NCBI RefSeq assembly: GCF_927798095.1
Contig: NZ_CAKMMF010000011.1
Span: forward strand, 55,026-119,025
Reading direction: 5' to 3'
DNA from: Paenibacillus plantiphilus
Lineage (GTDB): Bacteria; Bacillota; Bacilli; Paenibacillales; Paenibacillaceae
Length of the DNA stretch: 64,000 nt
Each line of letters begins with the position of its first letter. The first letter of the stretch is position 1. The notes beneath the pieces were generated by a model that saw only the letters and a program-made list of their open reading frames with translations, ran no database searches and was not told the origin of the DNA. Below are positions 45,924-54,614 of this stretch, piece after piece. The translations under genes were made by a program, and so were the position numbers.

Positions 45924-47617
45924 AAAGCCGATTTCCTAAGAGCGATAATCAGGCAGGATGGCTAGTGACTCTACTCTTATGGATACTGGTGCTTGGTCCA
46001 CTTGTTGCTGTATTAACCCAAATTCTAATACCTGGATTTTTTTTCGGCAACAGACAGTTTGGACAAGTAACTCTGCTATTTGACGTCTTCAGAAGACCGC
46101 TATGGCAGCATGCGCTTCAGAATTCACTCGTCTTGTCGATAAGTACGGCAGTTATGGGAACCCTGATAGGGGCGAGTCTTGCTATCTTCCGATCTCGTTG
46201 GCACTTCCCTACGGCAAGATGGCTCGACGTTTCAGTTTGGCTACTATTTGTCACACCTTCATTCATCATAGCTCAAGGCTGGGTGCTGTTTGCAGCGAAA
46301 AACGGGGTTGCAGCACAGCTGTTGGGAGCCGACTTTGTAACCTCGTTCATTTTTCATCCGATCGGACTCACATTTATAATGGTGTTAAGCAAATTTCCAC
46401 TTGCTTATCTGGCCGTACATGCGGCGCTCGAATGGCAGGTCGAAAGCTTATCCCATGCTGCTAGGCTGACCGGGGCTTCACCGGTAAGAACCTGGTTTAC
46501 AGTGCATATTCCGTTGCTAAAGCCCGCAATCGGCTCAGGAATGGCGCTCGTATTTATGGATGCAATCGGTGATTTCGGTATAACGGCAACGGTATCTGCG
46601 GTCTATCGCTTTCCGACGCTGCCTTACACCATCTATTCTGCGATCTATACGTCACCGATCAGGTTTGATATGGCCGGGGTATTGTCCTTTTATTTGATTA
46701 TCATCATTATGTTAGCCATTGTGTTTCAGTTCTATATGATGAAAGGCTCGCGATACGACAGTCTTACGGCCGGCGCGGTACGCACTAGACAAAAAAAAAT
46801 AGCTTCGAAAGGCTGGATAGCTACAACTTGCAATGTGTTGTTCCTATTCCTCGCCATTGGAATACCAATAGGCTGCACGGTATTTACCTCCTTCGTCCAT
46901 GAGCCTTCTAAGGGGCTGGCAATGGACAATTGGACCGTCGCCCATTATGTGGACCTATTCACCAGCAATTCCTTGTTTGTCGTCAGCTTGCTGCGCTCGA
47001 TTAAGATTGCGCTCATAGCCGCCTTAGCGGGACTTCTCCTGGGCGCTATGATTGCCTATGTTCTTATATTTACCCAATTCCGATTCAAGCACTTACTAGA
47101 ATCAATGTCACTGATCTCCCTTGCCGTCCCAGGTGTCGTGCTCGGTATCGGTTATATATTCGTCTGGAACCAAAAATGGCTGGAGTCGTACGGCCTCCTG
47201 CTCTATGGGAAACCTTCCATTTTAATACTTGCAGCAATCGCGGGTACAATTCCGATTATTACGCGCATTATTTCGGGGACGATGGCTACAGTTCCGCGCA
47301 CAATGCTGGATGTAGCGCAATTGCAGGGCGTAGCGCTTTCAGGTCGAATATTCTCGATCCTTCTGCCATTGTGCAAATCCGCCTTAGTGACGGCGGCACT
47401 ATCCGCTTTTGGCGCAAGCATGTTTGACCTAGCCGTTAACTCAATCTTGTTCCCGCCTAGTCAACCAACATTGCCGGTCATGATTAACAAGGCATTCGAG
47501 AACTTGAAATTCGGCTATGCTGCTGCTGCCACAATGCTTGGCGGCTCGATCGTGACGACACTTATCATCACAGCCAGATGGCTGTTGAATCTGAACATGA
47601 GGAGAAAATACAGATGA
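45896..47617 (+). CDS. ABC importer permease, fused two-domain type
   Basis: 573 residues with about 12 membrane segments. It is two BinPD permease units in one chain, as in FbpB/ThiP-type importers. EAA-like loops occur in both halves (HAARLTGASPVRTWF, DVAQLQGVALSGRIF). It overlaps the end of the binding-protein gene by 28 nt and its stop overlaps the ATPase start (ATGA), so all three are translationally coupled. Confidence 0.88.
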   Translation: MVRRLFHQIKSRFPKSDNQAGWLVTLLLWILVLGPLVAVLTQILIPGFFFGNRQFGQVTLLFDVFRRPLWQHALQNSLVLSISTAVMGTLIGASLAIFRSRWHFPTARWLDVSVWLLFVTPSFIIAQGWVLFAAKNGVAAQLLGADFVTSFIFHPIGLTFIMVLSKFPLAYLAVHAALEWQVESLSHAARLTGASPVRTWFTVHIPLLKPAIGSGMALVFMDAIGDFGITATVSAVYRFPTLPYTIYSAIYTSPIRFDMAGVLSFYLIIIIMLAIVFQFYMMKGSRYDSLTAGAVRTRQKKIASKGWIATTCNVLFLFLAIGIPIGCTVFTSFVHEPSKGLAMDNWTVAHYVDLFTSNSLFVVSLLRSIKIALIAALAGLLLGAMIAYVLIFTQFRFKHLLESMSLISLAVPGVVLGIGYIFVWNQKWLESYGLLLYGKPSILILAAIAGTIPIITRIISGTMATVPRTMLDVAQLQGVALSGRIFSILLPLCKSALVTAALSAFGASMFDLAVNSILFPPSQPTLPVMINKAFENLKFGYAAAATMLGGSIVTTLIITARWLLNLNMRRKYR

Positions 47618-48714
47618 ATACCAACATGATCTTGAGTATCTCGCATTTGAGCAAAAGATACCCTCCTCATCTCGTCATTAACGATCTTAGTTGCGAAATT
47701 CATGATGGTGAATTCATAAGCATACTTGGCCCTTCGGGCGGAGGTAAATCGACGCTGCTGCAACTAATAGCTGGTCTTGTGACTCCTGATGAAGGTGAGA
47801 TTCGAATACGAGAGAAGCTAGTTTCATCATCAGAGACAATGATTGCGCCTGAAAATCGTGGAGTCAATATGGTATTCCAAAATTACGCGCTATGGCCGCA
47901 TATGAATGTATATGACCATATTGCCTTCGGCTTGAAGCGTCAAAAGCTGCCGCGAGCCGAGCGTGATCAGCGTGTCCAACACTTGCTGCAGATGTTAGAG
48001 CTGCAAGGTCTTGAGAACCGAGTTCCAGCCGAACTATCCGGTGGACAGCAACAGCGCGTCGCCATCGCAAGAGCGCTGGCAACTGCACCGAAAATTCTGC
48101 TGCTCGACGAGCCAATGTCCAATCTAGACGGATACCTTCGCTTGCAAATGCGCAGCAAGCTCAAAGCACTGTTTGGGCAATTAGGCACAACGGTGCTTTA
48201 TGTTACGCATGATCCAGAGGAAGCACTTGCCATGGCAGATCGTCTCATCATCATGAGAGACGGACGGATCGAGCAGATGGATACACCGCAGCAATGCTAC
48301 TTGCAGCCCGCCAGTCCATGGGTCGCGGGTATGCTCGGAGCGATCAATAGTAACAACTCCCTCGAAGCCGCTCAAGATATCGAGTTAATTAACATGGGAG
48401 ATCAGTCTATGCGCGGGATGATTCCGATTCCGGAGATACATATCGTCACGGGTCAACGTCTGGAATTGAGATCCCGCCCGGAAGATATTACAATATTCGA
48501 GGAGGAACCCACATCTATTCCTCCTCACTACAGTATGGTGCGCCCCCTCGTGCTGGATAGCGGTTTCGAAGGCAAACATTGGCGTATTACACTGCTGGTC
48601 GAGCCGGACATATTTTTCTATGGCTTCCACCACACTAGCCTGGTTTCTGGTACGAGAGTATGGGCTATAAGTGATTCGAGCAAGCTATTCATTTATCCGT
48701 TTACAAACCCTTAA
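47614..48714 (+). CDS. ABC importer ATPase
   Basis: 366 residues from the ATG at 47614, with GAGGAG about nine nt upstream. Walker A GPSGGGKST, signature LSGGQQQRVAIARAL, Walker B ILLLDEP and a switch His in YVTHD are present. A C-terminal extension of about 120 residues resembles the TOBE regulatory domain of PotA/FbpC-type ATPases. Its 3' end overlaps the convergent lipoprotein gene by 14 nt. Confidence 0.93.
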   Translation: MNTNMILSISHLSKRYPPHLVINDLSCEIHDGEFISILGPSGGGKSTLLQLIAGLVTPDEGEIRIREKLVSSSETMIAPENRGVNMVFQNYALWPHMNVYDHIAFGLKRQKLPRAERDQRVQHLLQMLELQGLENRVPAELSGGQQQRVAIARALATAPKILLLDEPMSNLDGYLRLQMRSKLKALFGQLGTTVLYVTHDPEEALAMADRLIIMRDGRIEQMDTPQQCYLQPASPWVAGMLGAINSNNSLEAAQDIELINMGDQSMRGMIPIPEIHIVTGQRLELRSRPEDITIFEEEPTSIPPHYSMVRPLVLDSGFEGKHWRITLLVEPDIFFYGFHHTSLVSGTRVWAISDSSKLFIYPFTNP

Positions 48715-49864
48715 AAGTTTGGACGATCTGTTCGATATCTTCATTCATGCGCCCTACGCGTTGATAATCCGAGTCGCGAAACGTACGTTCCTCGTCGCCT
48801 TCCTTAAGATCATCCGTGTAAGTCAGAAGGCACGTACTGCAATCCGTAGCTGTAAAGAAATAATAGGTTGTACCGTTCAACTCGCCTATCTCTTTGACAT
48901 TGTCGAGCAGATCACCATACTCTTCCAAGTCCTTATAGGTACCGATACTGAACATATACAGGCCCGGTTCCTCATCGAACAAAGAAGCGCGACTGATCTC
49001 ACTTTCTCCCATAAAAAAGATATTCATGGTCCGCTCTTCTTCTTCCGCTACACGATAATAGCCCGACCAGGATTCTGGAAATGTGATTGAGAAACCGAGA
49101 GATTCGCTTTTGTAGGTTAGCGGATCAGCTATAATGAAATCAAAGCTCTCCGGCGTCAAATCCTCGAACTTTATATATTTTCCGGGGTCAATCTGCCTTT
49201 TTTTCCGGTCCTCTTTGCCATCCTCGTTAAGCTTGTAGCTTTCAACTTCCCCAGTATTAGCTTCATATTTGATCTCCTCATAGCTTGGCGAGTTCAAATA
49301 TTCGCTACTGCTCGAATAACCAATGGCGTACCAGCCACCATCGCGCCAGCCGATCCGATAGCCGTTCGACCAGCGCCAGTTGCTGCCACCATAGTGTTCA
49401 AGGTGGACGGTGGCGTCTTCTATACGGAGACTGGCAAACGGGTCGCCGGAAACGCCGCCTTCATCGGCACGATAGACAATCGCTTCATTTATAGCCGATT
49501 TCAGATAACGACCGTCTCCCGCCCCCAATGCCAGTAGGAGCGCGCGCCGGGGCGCTTCCTCAGGCTCATGCTTGATCTCTTCTAGCGCAATGGCGATATC
49601 TTCGATGCCATCGCCGTTCAGATCGCCCGTTGCCTTGAACAACTCTTGATCAGGAATTGTTCGCCACTGGTCCGGTATAAGCTGTTCGAGCAGCTTACCT
49701 GCATCCGAATCGGAGACCGGAATGTTAGTAGTCTGTTGAGTGGAGGAGCTTTGCACCTCGACAGTCGGCTTCACAGATGGCGCAGCTGCAGGTTCGTTTA
49801 CATTGCTGCATGCCGTCAATACGAGCGAAAGAGCCAGCAATACTTTAACCTTATATTTATTCAC
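48701..49864 (-). CDS. Lipoprotein of unknown function with an FG-GAP-like stretch
   Basis: 387 residues from a GTG at 49864 with GGAG eight nt upstream. The signal peptide (MNKYKVKVLLALSLVLTAC) has a clear lipobox. Residues about 70-90 contain DLNGDGIEDIAIAL, an FG-GAP-like calcium-binding type motif, and the central part resembles secreted proteins that read out solute or charge state, but no enzyme motif is visible. The C-terminal part has FSITFPESWSGYYRV. It is the last gene of the ankyrin/SPFH operon, 23 nt after the zinc-ribbon gene. Confidence 0.65.
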   Translation of the reverse strand: MNKYKVKVLLALSLVLTACSNVNEPAAAPSVKPTVEVQSSSTQQTTNIPVSDSDAGKLLEQLIPDQWRTIPDQELFKATGDLNGDGIEDIAIALEEIKHEPEEAPRRALLLALGAGDGRYLKSAINEAIVYRADEGGVSGDPFASLRIEDATVHLEHYGGSNWRWSNGYRIGWRDGGWYAIGYSSSSEYLNSPSYEEIKYEANTGEVESYKLNEDGKEDRKKRQIDPGKYIKFEDLTPESFDFIIADPLTYKSESLGFSITFPESWSGYYRVAEEEERTMNIFFMGESEISRASLFDEEPGLYMFSIGTYKDLEEYGDLLDNVKEIGELNGTTYYFFTATDCSTCLLTYTDDLKEGDEERTFRDSDYQRVGRMNEDIEQIVQTFKGL

Positions 49865-49887
49865 TTCATTCATCTCCACATTGCTAA

Positions 49888-50991
49888 TTAAATTTTGTAT
49901 GACAACCAAACGAGAGCAGAAATGATAATAATGGCAGCAGCCGTAGCAATCGCTACTCGAAGTGCCGACAACGGCGCGGTTCCACCAACCTTTCCCGTCT
50001 GCCCGTTAACGGCAAATTGATACAGCTTACCCTTGTATTTAAAGGAAGAGAGCCAAATCGGCAACATCAAATATTTGTACATAATATCGGAATGTGAGAC
50101 CGCAAGCTTGACGTCCTTCACATGGTTGCTCGAATGCTTACGTTCGATATCACTCGTCACCCGCGAGACCAGATGGTCGTGAATTTCCTTCTGTGCTTGC
50201 TTCCATCCATCCTCGATGCCTACACTATAACGCTCCGCCACATAGCCTGCCAAATACTGCTTATCGTAGACTTTCGATTTTGTCTGGTCGAACGGACGAA
50301 TTTTACTAAGCATTCGCTCATCATGCCTAGTTGTCGCCAACACCAGGTGGTCATCAATGAATTCCTGATAAAAACCTTGCGTAACATACCAGTCCGTGAC
50401 CGTCTTATCTTTGCCGTCGGCTCCTTTGACGACTCGATCCTTACCGTATTTGGCGGTATAGCGCGAAGCTGTTTTGCTGTCGAACGTCCAATGCGGCAAA
50501 TAAACGCCTCGGAAACTATCGGGTCTTGTATTTTCTTTTGCCGCCCGAGGCGTAAACCAACGCCGCTTCAGCCATGCGCCAAACTTGTCCGCTGCCTGAT
50601 TGGTCGTTATTCCGAACGGAATTACACCGTTCGGAGATAATGCGTTGTCGATAGTTGCCTCCATTAGCTGATTGGAGTCGCAATACGGACAAACATCAGC
50701 AATTTGTAATGAATCATAGATAGATTCGCCAGCGCATGAGCCACAAATGACGGATTTTTTATCGGTACCCCAATCATATCCGTTAAGATTGGCTGCCTCA
50801 CTAAAATCCATCTCCTGTACGATCTGCTCCTCCCCATCCGCAGGATCGGCAATATCGCTCTCGAATTCGCAATAAGGACATTTCAAATTGCGAGTGGCAG
50901 GATTAAACTGAAAGGACCCTCCACATGACGGACACTCTGCCTCTTCACTTCTTGCTTGCGTAATTTCTAATTCAGCCGCTTCAGATGACAT
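49888..50991 (-). CDS. Zinc-ribbon membrane protein (YdjG-like)
   Basis: 367 residues. N-terminal zinc-binding pairs CPSCGG and CPYCEFE, then CGSCAGE and CPYCDSN, precede a middle domain with LPHWTFDSKTASRYTAKYG, and one C-terminal membrane helix (VAIATAAAIIIISALVWL). This matches TFIIB-type zinc-ribbon membrane proteins encoded next to SPFH proteins. In Bacillus subtilis the ydjF-I cluster (PspA, zinc ribbon, SPFH) acts at the membrane. Here it follows the SPFH gene by 12 nt. Confidence 0.8.
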   Translation of the reverse strand: MSSEAAELEITQARSEEAECPSCGGSFQFNPATRNLKCPYCEFESDIADPADGEEQIVQEMDFSEAANLNGYDWGTDKKSVICGSCAGESIYDSLQIADVCPYCDSNQLMEATIDNALSPNGVIPFGITTNQAADKFGAWLKRRWFTPRAAKENTRPDSFRGVYLPHWTFDSKTASRYTAKYGKDRVVKGADGKDKTVTDWYVTQGFYQEFIDDHLVLATTRHDERMLSKIRPFDQTKSKVYDKQYLAGYVAERYSVGIEDGWKQAQKEIHDHLVSRVTSDIERKHSSNHVKDVKLAVSHSDIMYKYLMLPIWLSSFKYKGKLYQFAVNGQTGKVGGTAPLSALRVAIATAAAIIIISALVWLSYKI

Positions 50992-51003
50992 AGTTCCGCT
51001 CCC

Positions 51004-52377
51004 CTAAATCTTATCATTATCGTCAAAGGGATCTCCGCATTCCGGACAGAACTTAGGAGGATTTCGCTTATCTGCCGGCTCCCAGCCGCATTTGTCGCAA
51101 GCATAGGTCGGAATTCCCTCAGGCTTAGCCTTGCCGCATTCCTGGCAGAAGCGCCCCTTGTTGACACTGCCGCAGCCGCATGCCCAGCCGTCTGCCGGTT
51201 TGGCCGTACCGCATTCGGAGCAGAAGGAACCCGTATTGGAAGCGCCGCAGCTGCAGTTCCAGCCAGAGTGGGCGGGCTGACTCGCCGGCGCCGCTTGAGA
51301 CGGCTGTTGCGCGGCTTGTGGCTGCTGGGGGGCTTGCTGTCCGAATTGCTGTGTTGGCTGCGATTGGGCGCCAGCCATGTTAAACAGTTGAGCGGCTTGC
51401 ATGCCTCCGGCCTGCTGAGCCATATTGAGGCCTGCGAAGGCTGCGAACGCGCCGGCGTTCGCATTGTTTGCCGCGCCGACCATCGCATCGCCTTGCGCGC
51501 TGACAAGATGGGCGCCGGCCATTCCGGGGTTCCTCATAATAGCCGTCCGCTGCAGTTGCTTGATCATCGCTTCGTCTTCTTCATTGGCTTTGACGCTGCT
51601 GACGCCGAAAGAGATGATCTTGATCCCGCGAATATCCATCCACTTCATCCCGAGCACTTGATTAAGCGCATCGGCAAGCTCCATCGTATGTCCCGGCAAG
51701 GCACTGTAACGAATACCCATCGCAGAAATTTTGGCTAGCGCAGGTTGCAGCGCCGTCATTAACTCCGATTTGAGCTGGCTGTCGATTTGGTTTCTTCTAA
51801 ATTCATCCTCTACATTCCCGGTCACATTCGTGTAGAACTTGAGCGGATCGGCAATCGCATAGGAATATTCACCGTGACAACGAATGGAGATGTCGATATC
51901 AAGACCGATGTTTTGATCGATGACACGAAATGGAACCGGTGCAGGAGTTCCGTATTTATTTCCCACAATCTCTTTTTTATTGAAGTAATAAACCCGCTGA
52001 TCTTTGCCCGCCTCGCCGCCGAACGTGAACCGCTTGCCGATCTGCTTGAACGTATCGACAATATTGGACATCAGATCGCCGTAGAACAGGCTGGGCTCCG
52101 TCGACATGTCGTAGACGTATTCGCCCGGCTCGGCGCAGAAGTCAACGATTTTGCCTTGCTCCAGTATGATCATACACTGTCCTTCATTGATGGCGATGAT
52201 AGAACCGTTGCTAATAATGTTGGAGTCTCCCTTGTTATTGGAGCCGCGTCTCGATTCTCGCTTGACTCCCTTGGTCACGAGTACATCCGAAGACATCGAT
52301 TCGCAATAAAAAAACTCTCTCCATTGATCAGCCATTACGCCGCCCGCAGCGCCTACAATCGCTTTAATTAATCCCAC
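51004..52377 (-). CDS. SPFH-domain protein with C-terminal zinc ribbons (YdjI-like)
   Basis: 457 residues. The SPFH/Band-7 part (about 1-285; WREFFYCESMSSDVLVTKG, PGEYVYDMSTEPSLFYGDL) is followed by an Ala/Gln-rich linker and three zinc ribbons (CSCG...CSECG, CGCG...CQECG, CDKCG...CPECG). No signal peptide or strong membrane helix is visible, so it would act on the inner face of the membrane as an oligomeric scaffold. It is the second gene of a four-gene operon, 22 nt after the ankyrin lipoprotein. Confidence 0.88.
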   Translation of the reverse strand: MGLIKAIVGAAGGVMADQWREFFYCESMSSDVLVTKGVKRESRRGSNNKGDSNIISNGSIIAINEGQCMIILEQGKIVDFCAEPGEYVYDMSTEPSLFYGDLMSNIVDTFKQIGKRFTFGGEAGKDQRVYYFNKKEIVGNKYGTPAPVPFRVIDQNIGLDIDISIRCHGEYSYAIADPLKFYTNVTGNVEDEFRRNQIDSQLKSELMTALQPALAKISAMGIRYSALPGHTMELADALNQVLGMKWMDIRGIKIISFGVSSVKANEEDEAMIKQLQRTAIMRNPGMAGAHLVSAQGDAMVGAANNANAGAFAAFAGLNMAQQAGGMQAAQLFNMAGAQSQPTQQFGQQAPQQPQAAQQPSQAAPASQPAHSGWNCSCGASNTGSFCSECGTAKPADGWACGCGSVNKGRFCQECGKAKPEGIPTYACDKCGWEPADKRNPPKFCPECGDPFDDNDKI

Positions 52378-52399
52378 GATCCGTTCACCCTTTCGTTTG

Positions 52400-53128
52400 T
52401 TACTCCAATGATTTCTTAATCAATTCCACAATCTCCGTAAAACCGTAATTTTCAGCGATCTGCATCGCATTCACCGTCTCTCCATTATCCAAATACTCCA
52501 AATTCGGGAAAGCGCCATGGTCGAGAAGCAATTTGACGATATCCGAATAATTGAACCTCGTGGCTGCGATGAGCGGATAGTAGTCGTCGTTATCGCCGCC
52601 TCCGATGTTAGGATCGGCGCCGTTCTCGAGCAGGAATCGAACCATGTCGACTGAATTGTATTCCGTAAAAGTCAGAAGCGGTGTGTAACTACCGGCATTT
52701 ACGATATTGATATCCGCGCCGTGGTCAAGCAGAAGCTTAGCCATGTCCGTACTGTTTTTTTGCATCGCTTTATGAAGAGCGCCGAAGCCGTTGTCATCCA
52801 ATGCGTCGACGTTCACGCCGGCTTCGAGATAATCCTCTACAACTTCTATCTCATTGAAGGTTACCTCGTTCAGAAACCCGTCGGTGTCCTCCGGGTCGAC
52901 ATCTACGCTTCCGCCGCTCACTTCAAGACTGAGCTCTAGCTTGGCGTTGTCGTCTGCTTCGCCGGCGGGAGACTGATTATTCAAAGCGCCTTCCTTAGCA
53001 GCAGTGTCTTCGGATGCCTGCGGGCTTGGCGAGGCTACCGGCGTACTGCTTGCCGGCGTCTCCTTTCCTCCGCAAGCCGTCAGCAGCATAAACGTACATA
53101 CAGCGATAAATAGTGCTCTTTTTCTCAT
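52400..53128 (-). CDS. Ankyrin-repeat lipoprotein, paralogue of the 42.6-43.3 kb gene
   Basis: 242 residues, ATG at 53128 with GAGGAG nine nt upstream. Lipobox LLTAC, Ser/Pro/Ala tether, then ankyrin repeats (ALHKAMQKNSTDMAKLLLDHGADINI, VDMVRFLLENGADPNIGGG). It shares the ENGADPNIGGG motif, the last repeat and the ending FTEIVELI with the other ankyrin lipoprotein. It is the first gene of the SPFH/zinc-ribbon operon. Confidence 0.88.
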   Translation of the reverse strand: MRKRALFIAVCTFMLLTACGGKETPASSTPVASPSPQASEDTAAKEGALNNQSPAGEADDNAKLELSLEVSGGSVDVDPEDTDGFLNEVTFNEIEVVEDYLEAGVNVDALDDNGFGALHKAMQKNSTDMAKLLLDHGADINIVNAGSYTPLLTFTEYNSVDMVRFLLENGADPNIGGGDNDDYYPLIAATRFNYSDIVKLLLDHGAFPNLEYLDNGETVNAMQIAENYGFTEIVELIKKSLE

Positions 53129-53217
53129 AATGGTTTTCTCCTCAATTGAAACAAAATAATGTTGCTTTTTTAATCGTACAAGCCATCCAATTCATATTTA
53201 TCATAAAGACGATTCAT

Positions 53218-53246
53218 ATTTTATCATCATTATATATATAAATCAA
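53218..53246 (-). promoter_or_regulatory. Predicted promoter of the ankyrin/SPFH operon
   Basis: TTGATT (53241-53246) and TAAAAT (53218-53223) on the minus strand are 17 nt apart in an AT-rich tract, about 90 nt upstream of the start codon. Confidence 0.5.
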
Positions 53247-53320
53247 TATATTATATCAATATATAAGAGGCATAACGATAGGCTTTTCGAGGCTCATTTA
53301 AGTTTTAATCTTGAAATATA

Positions 53321-53348
53321 TTGACTTTCTAATAAGGTCTTGTATAAT
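53321..53348 (+). promoter_or_regulatory. Predicted promoter of the copper-amine-oxidase-N-like gene
   Basis: TTGACT (53321-53326) and TATAAT (53343-53348) are 16 nt apart. The leader of about 150 nt that follows contains the perfect hairpin at 53365-53389. Confidence 0.7.
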
Positions 53349-53364
53349 TCACTCATGGTTTGTA

Positions 53365-53389
53365 TAGATAAAATTTTTCGTTTTATCTA
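53365..53389 (+). promoter_or_regulatory. Leader hairpin
   Basis: TAGATAAAA and TTTTATCTA form a perfect 9-bp AT-rich stem around a 7-nt loop, about 17 nt after the -10 box. It may be an operator or an mRNA-stability element. No riboswitch consensus is recognised. Confidence 0.4.
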
Positions 53390-53507
53390 TTTTGTATTCT
53401 ATTTCGGAGGGGTGAATCGGAGGGTATTCATTATCTTGGGGAGTTTCTGAGTAGAAGTACTGCAATTTCTGTTTCTATTGAATAGAAATGATTACGGAGG
53501 AGAACTT

Positions 53508-54452
53508 ATGAAGAAATTTGCGGCATTGTTGTTAGCGCTCTTGCTATTAATTCCGGCCTCTATGGGAAGTGCGGCCAGTATTTATCCCGATCCTGGCATT
53601 AAGGTGTTTCTCAACGGCAAACGATTGTCTTTTGATATAGATCCCGTTCAAACCAAAGGGACGACTCTAGTGCAATTTACGACCATTTTTAAAGCATTGG
53701 GATTAAGTTATGCTTGGGATCAGGCCACAAAAACGATTAACGGTTATAATGATAAACTAGCGCTTAGCCTCACGATTAATGAAAAAATCACAAACGTAAA
53801 CGGCTATAACATGGAGTTGAGTGTCGCTCCGATGGCCTATAACGGAAAAACGTTAGTTCCGCTGCGGTTCATAAGCGAAACGACAGGGATGAAAGTATCG
53901 TGGCAAGCATCCACTAAAACCATTACGATTGAAAGCGATCCGAATGGGAAAATCATTCAAAAGACGGATGCATCTCCCTACTTGAAAGGAATGAGTTGGG
54001 GGAATACCTCTAAAACGGTTGAGAGCAAGATGGGAGGAAAAGCAGTTCATCCCTACGGCGACATATCAACTTATAACAATGTGAAGTTTATGGGATATGA
54101 TTCCGAACTGAATTTCTCGTATATCTATGACGAACTGTCGGGCATTTCCTATTACCAAGGGAAAAGCGGATTGAAAGACAATTATTTTACGGTATATGGG
54201 GATATCTATGAAGGACTGCAGGAAGTTTTCGGCGTTCCGAACGAGCACGTTATTTTGGCTGAGGGCATCGAAGTGGACTGGGATATTCCACAGCAATTGC
54301 TCATGCAGGGGGTCGAGGACGGTGATTATAACATTATTGCGAGTTGGAATCTACCTCATCTAACCATTACTTTGATACTCTACAAGGCGGATAATGGCAA
54401 AATTTTGATCGAGACTTCATTTTATGAACCTTATAAGGATTCCGAACTCTAA
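53508..54452 (+). CDS. Secreted copper-amine-oxidase-N-domain protein with a C-terminal DUF4309-like part
   Basis: 314 residues from the ATG at 53508 (GGAGG seven nt upstream). A signal peptide (MKKFAALLLALLLLIPASMGSAA) is followed by the stalk-type domain: LNGKRLSFDIDPVQTKG, then KTLVPLRFISETTG and WQASTKTITIES. In Paenibacillus this domain is common on secreted proteins and is not itself an oxidase. The C-terminal half (about 160-314; LKGMSWGNTSKTVESKMGG, FTVYGDIYEGLQEVFGVPN) resembles DUF4309. Function is unknown and no wall anchor is visible, so it may be released. Confidence 0.8.
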   Translation: MKKFAALLLALLLLIPASMGSAASIYPDPGIKVFLNGKRLSFDIDPVQTKGTTLVQFTTIFKALGLSYAWDQATKTINGYNDKLALSLTINEKITNVNGYNMELSVAPMAYNGKTLVPLRFISETTGMKVSWQASTKTITIESDPNGKIIQKTDASPYLKGMSWGNTSKTVESKMGGKAVHPYGDISTYNNVKFMGYDSELNFSYIYDELSGISYYQGKSGLKDNYFTVYGDIYEGLQEVFGVPNEHVILAEGIEVDWDIPQQLLMQGVEDGDYNIIASWNLPHLTITLILYKADNGKILIETSFYEPYKDSEL

Positions 54453-54466
54453 CTACGAATACTTGT

Positions 54467-54512
54467 AAGCCATTTGGAAAAGCAACAGAACCAAGTGGCT
54501 TTTCTTTTTTTA
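54467..54512 (+). terminator. Terminator
   Basis: AAGCCATTTGG pairs with CCAAGTGGCTT (one G-U) and is followed by a T-rich run. Confidence 0.85.
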
Positions 54513-54614
54513 TCTACATAAACGTCATAACACGCGCATCTCTTCTTCGGTATTAATAGGCATCAAGTTAATTTGCAATATTGTTCACGGAAACTGGGAA
54601 TGAGAGGGAAAAGT

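Noticed and set aside
53401..53450. A possible 12-codon leader peptide after GGAGG
   Set aside because: The ribosome site is too close to the GTG and no attenuator structure follows.
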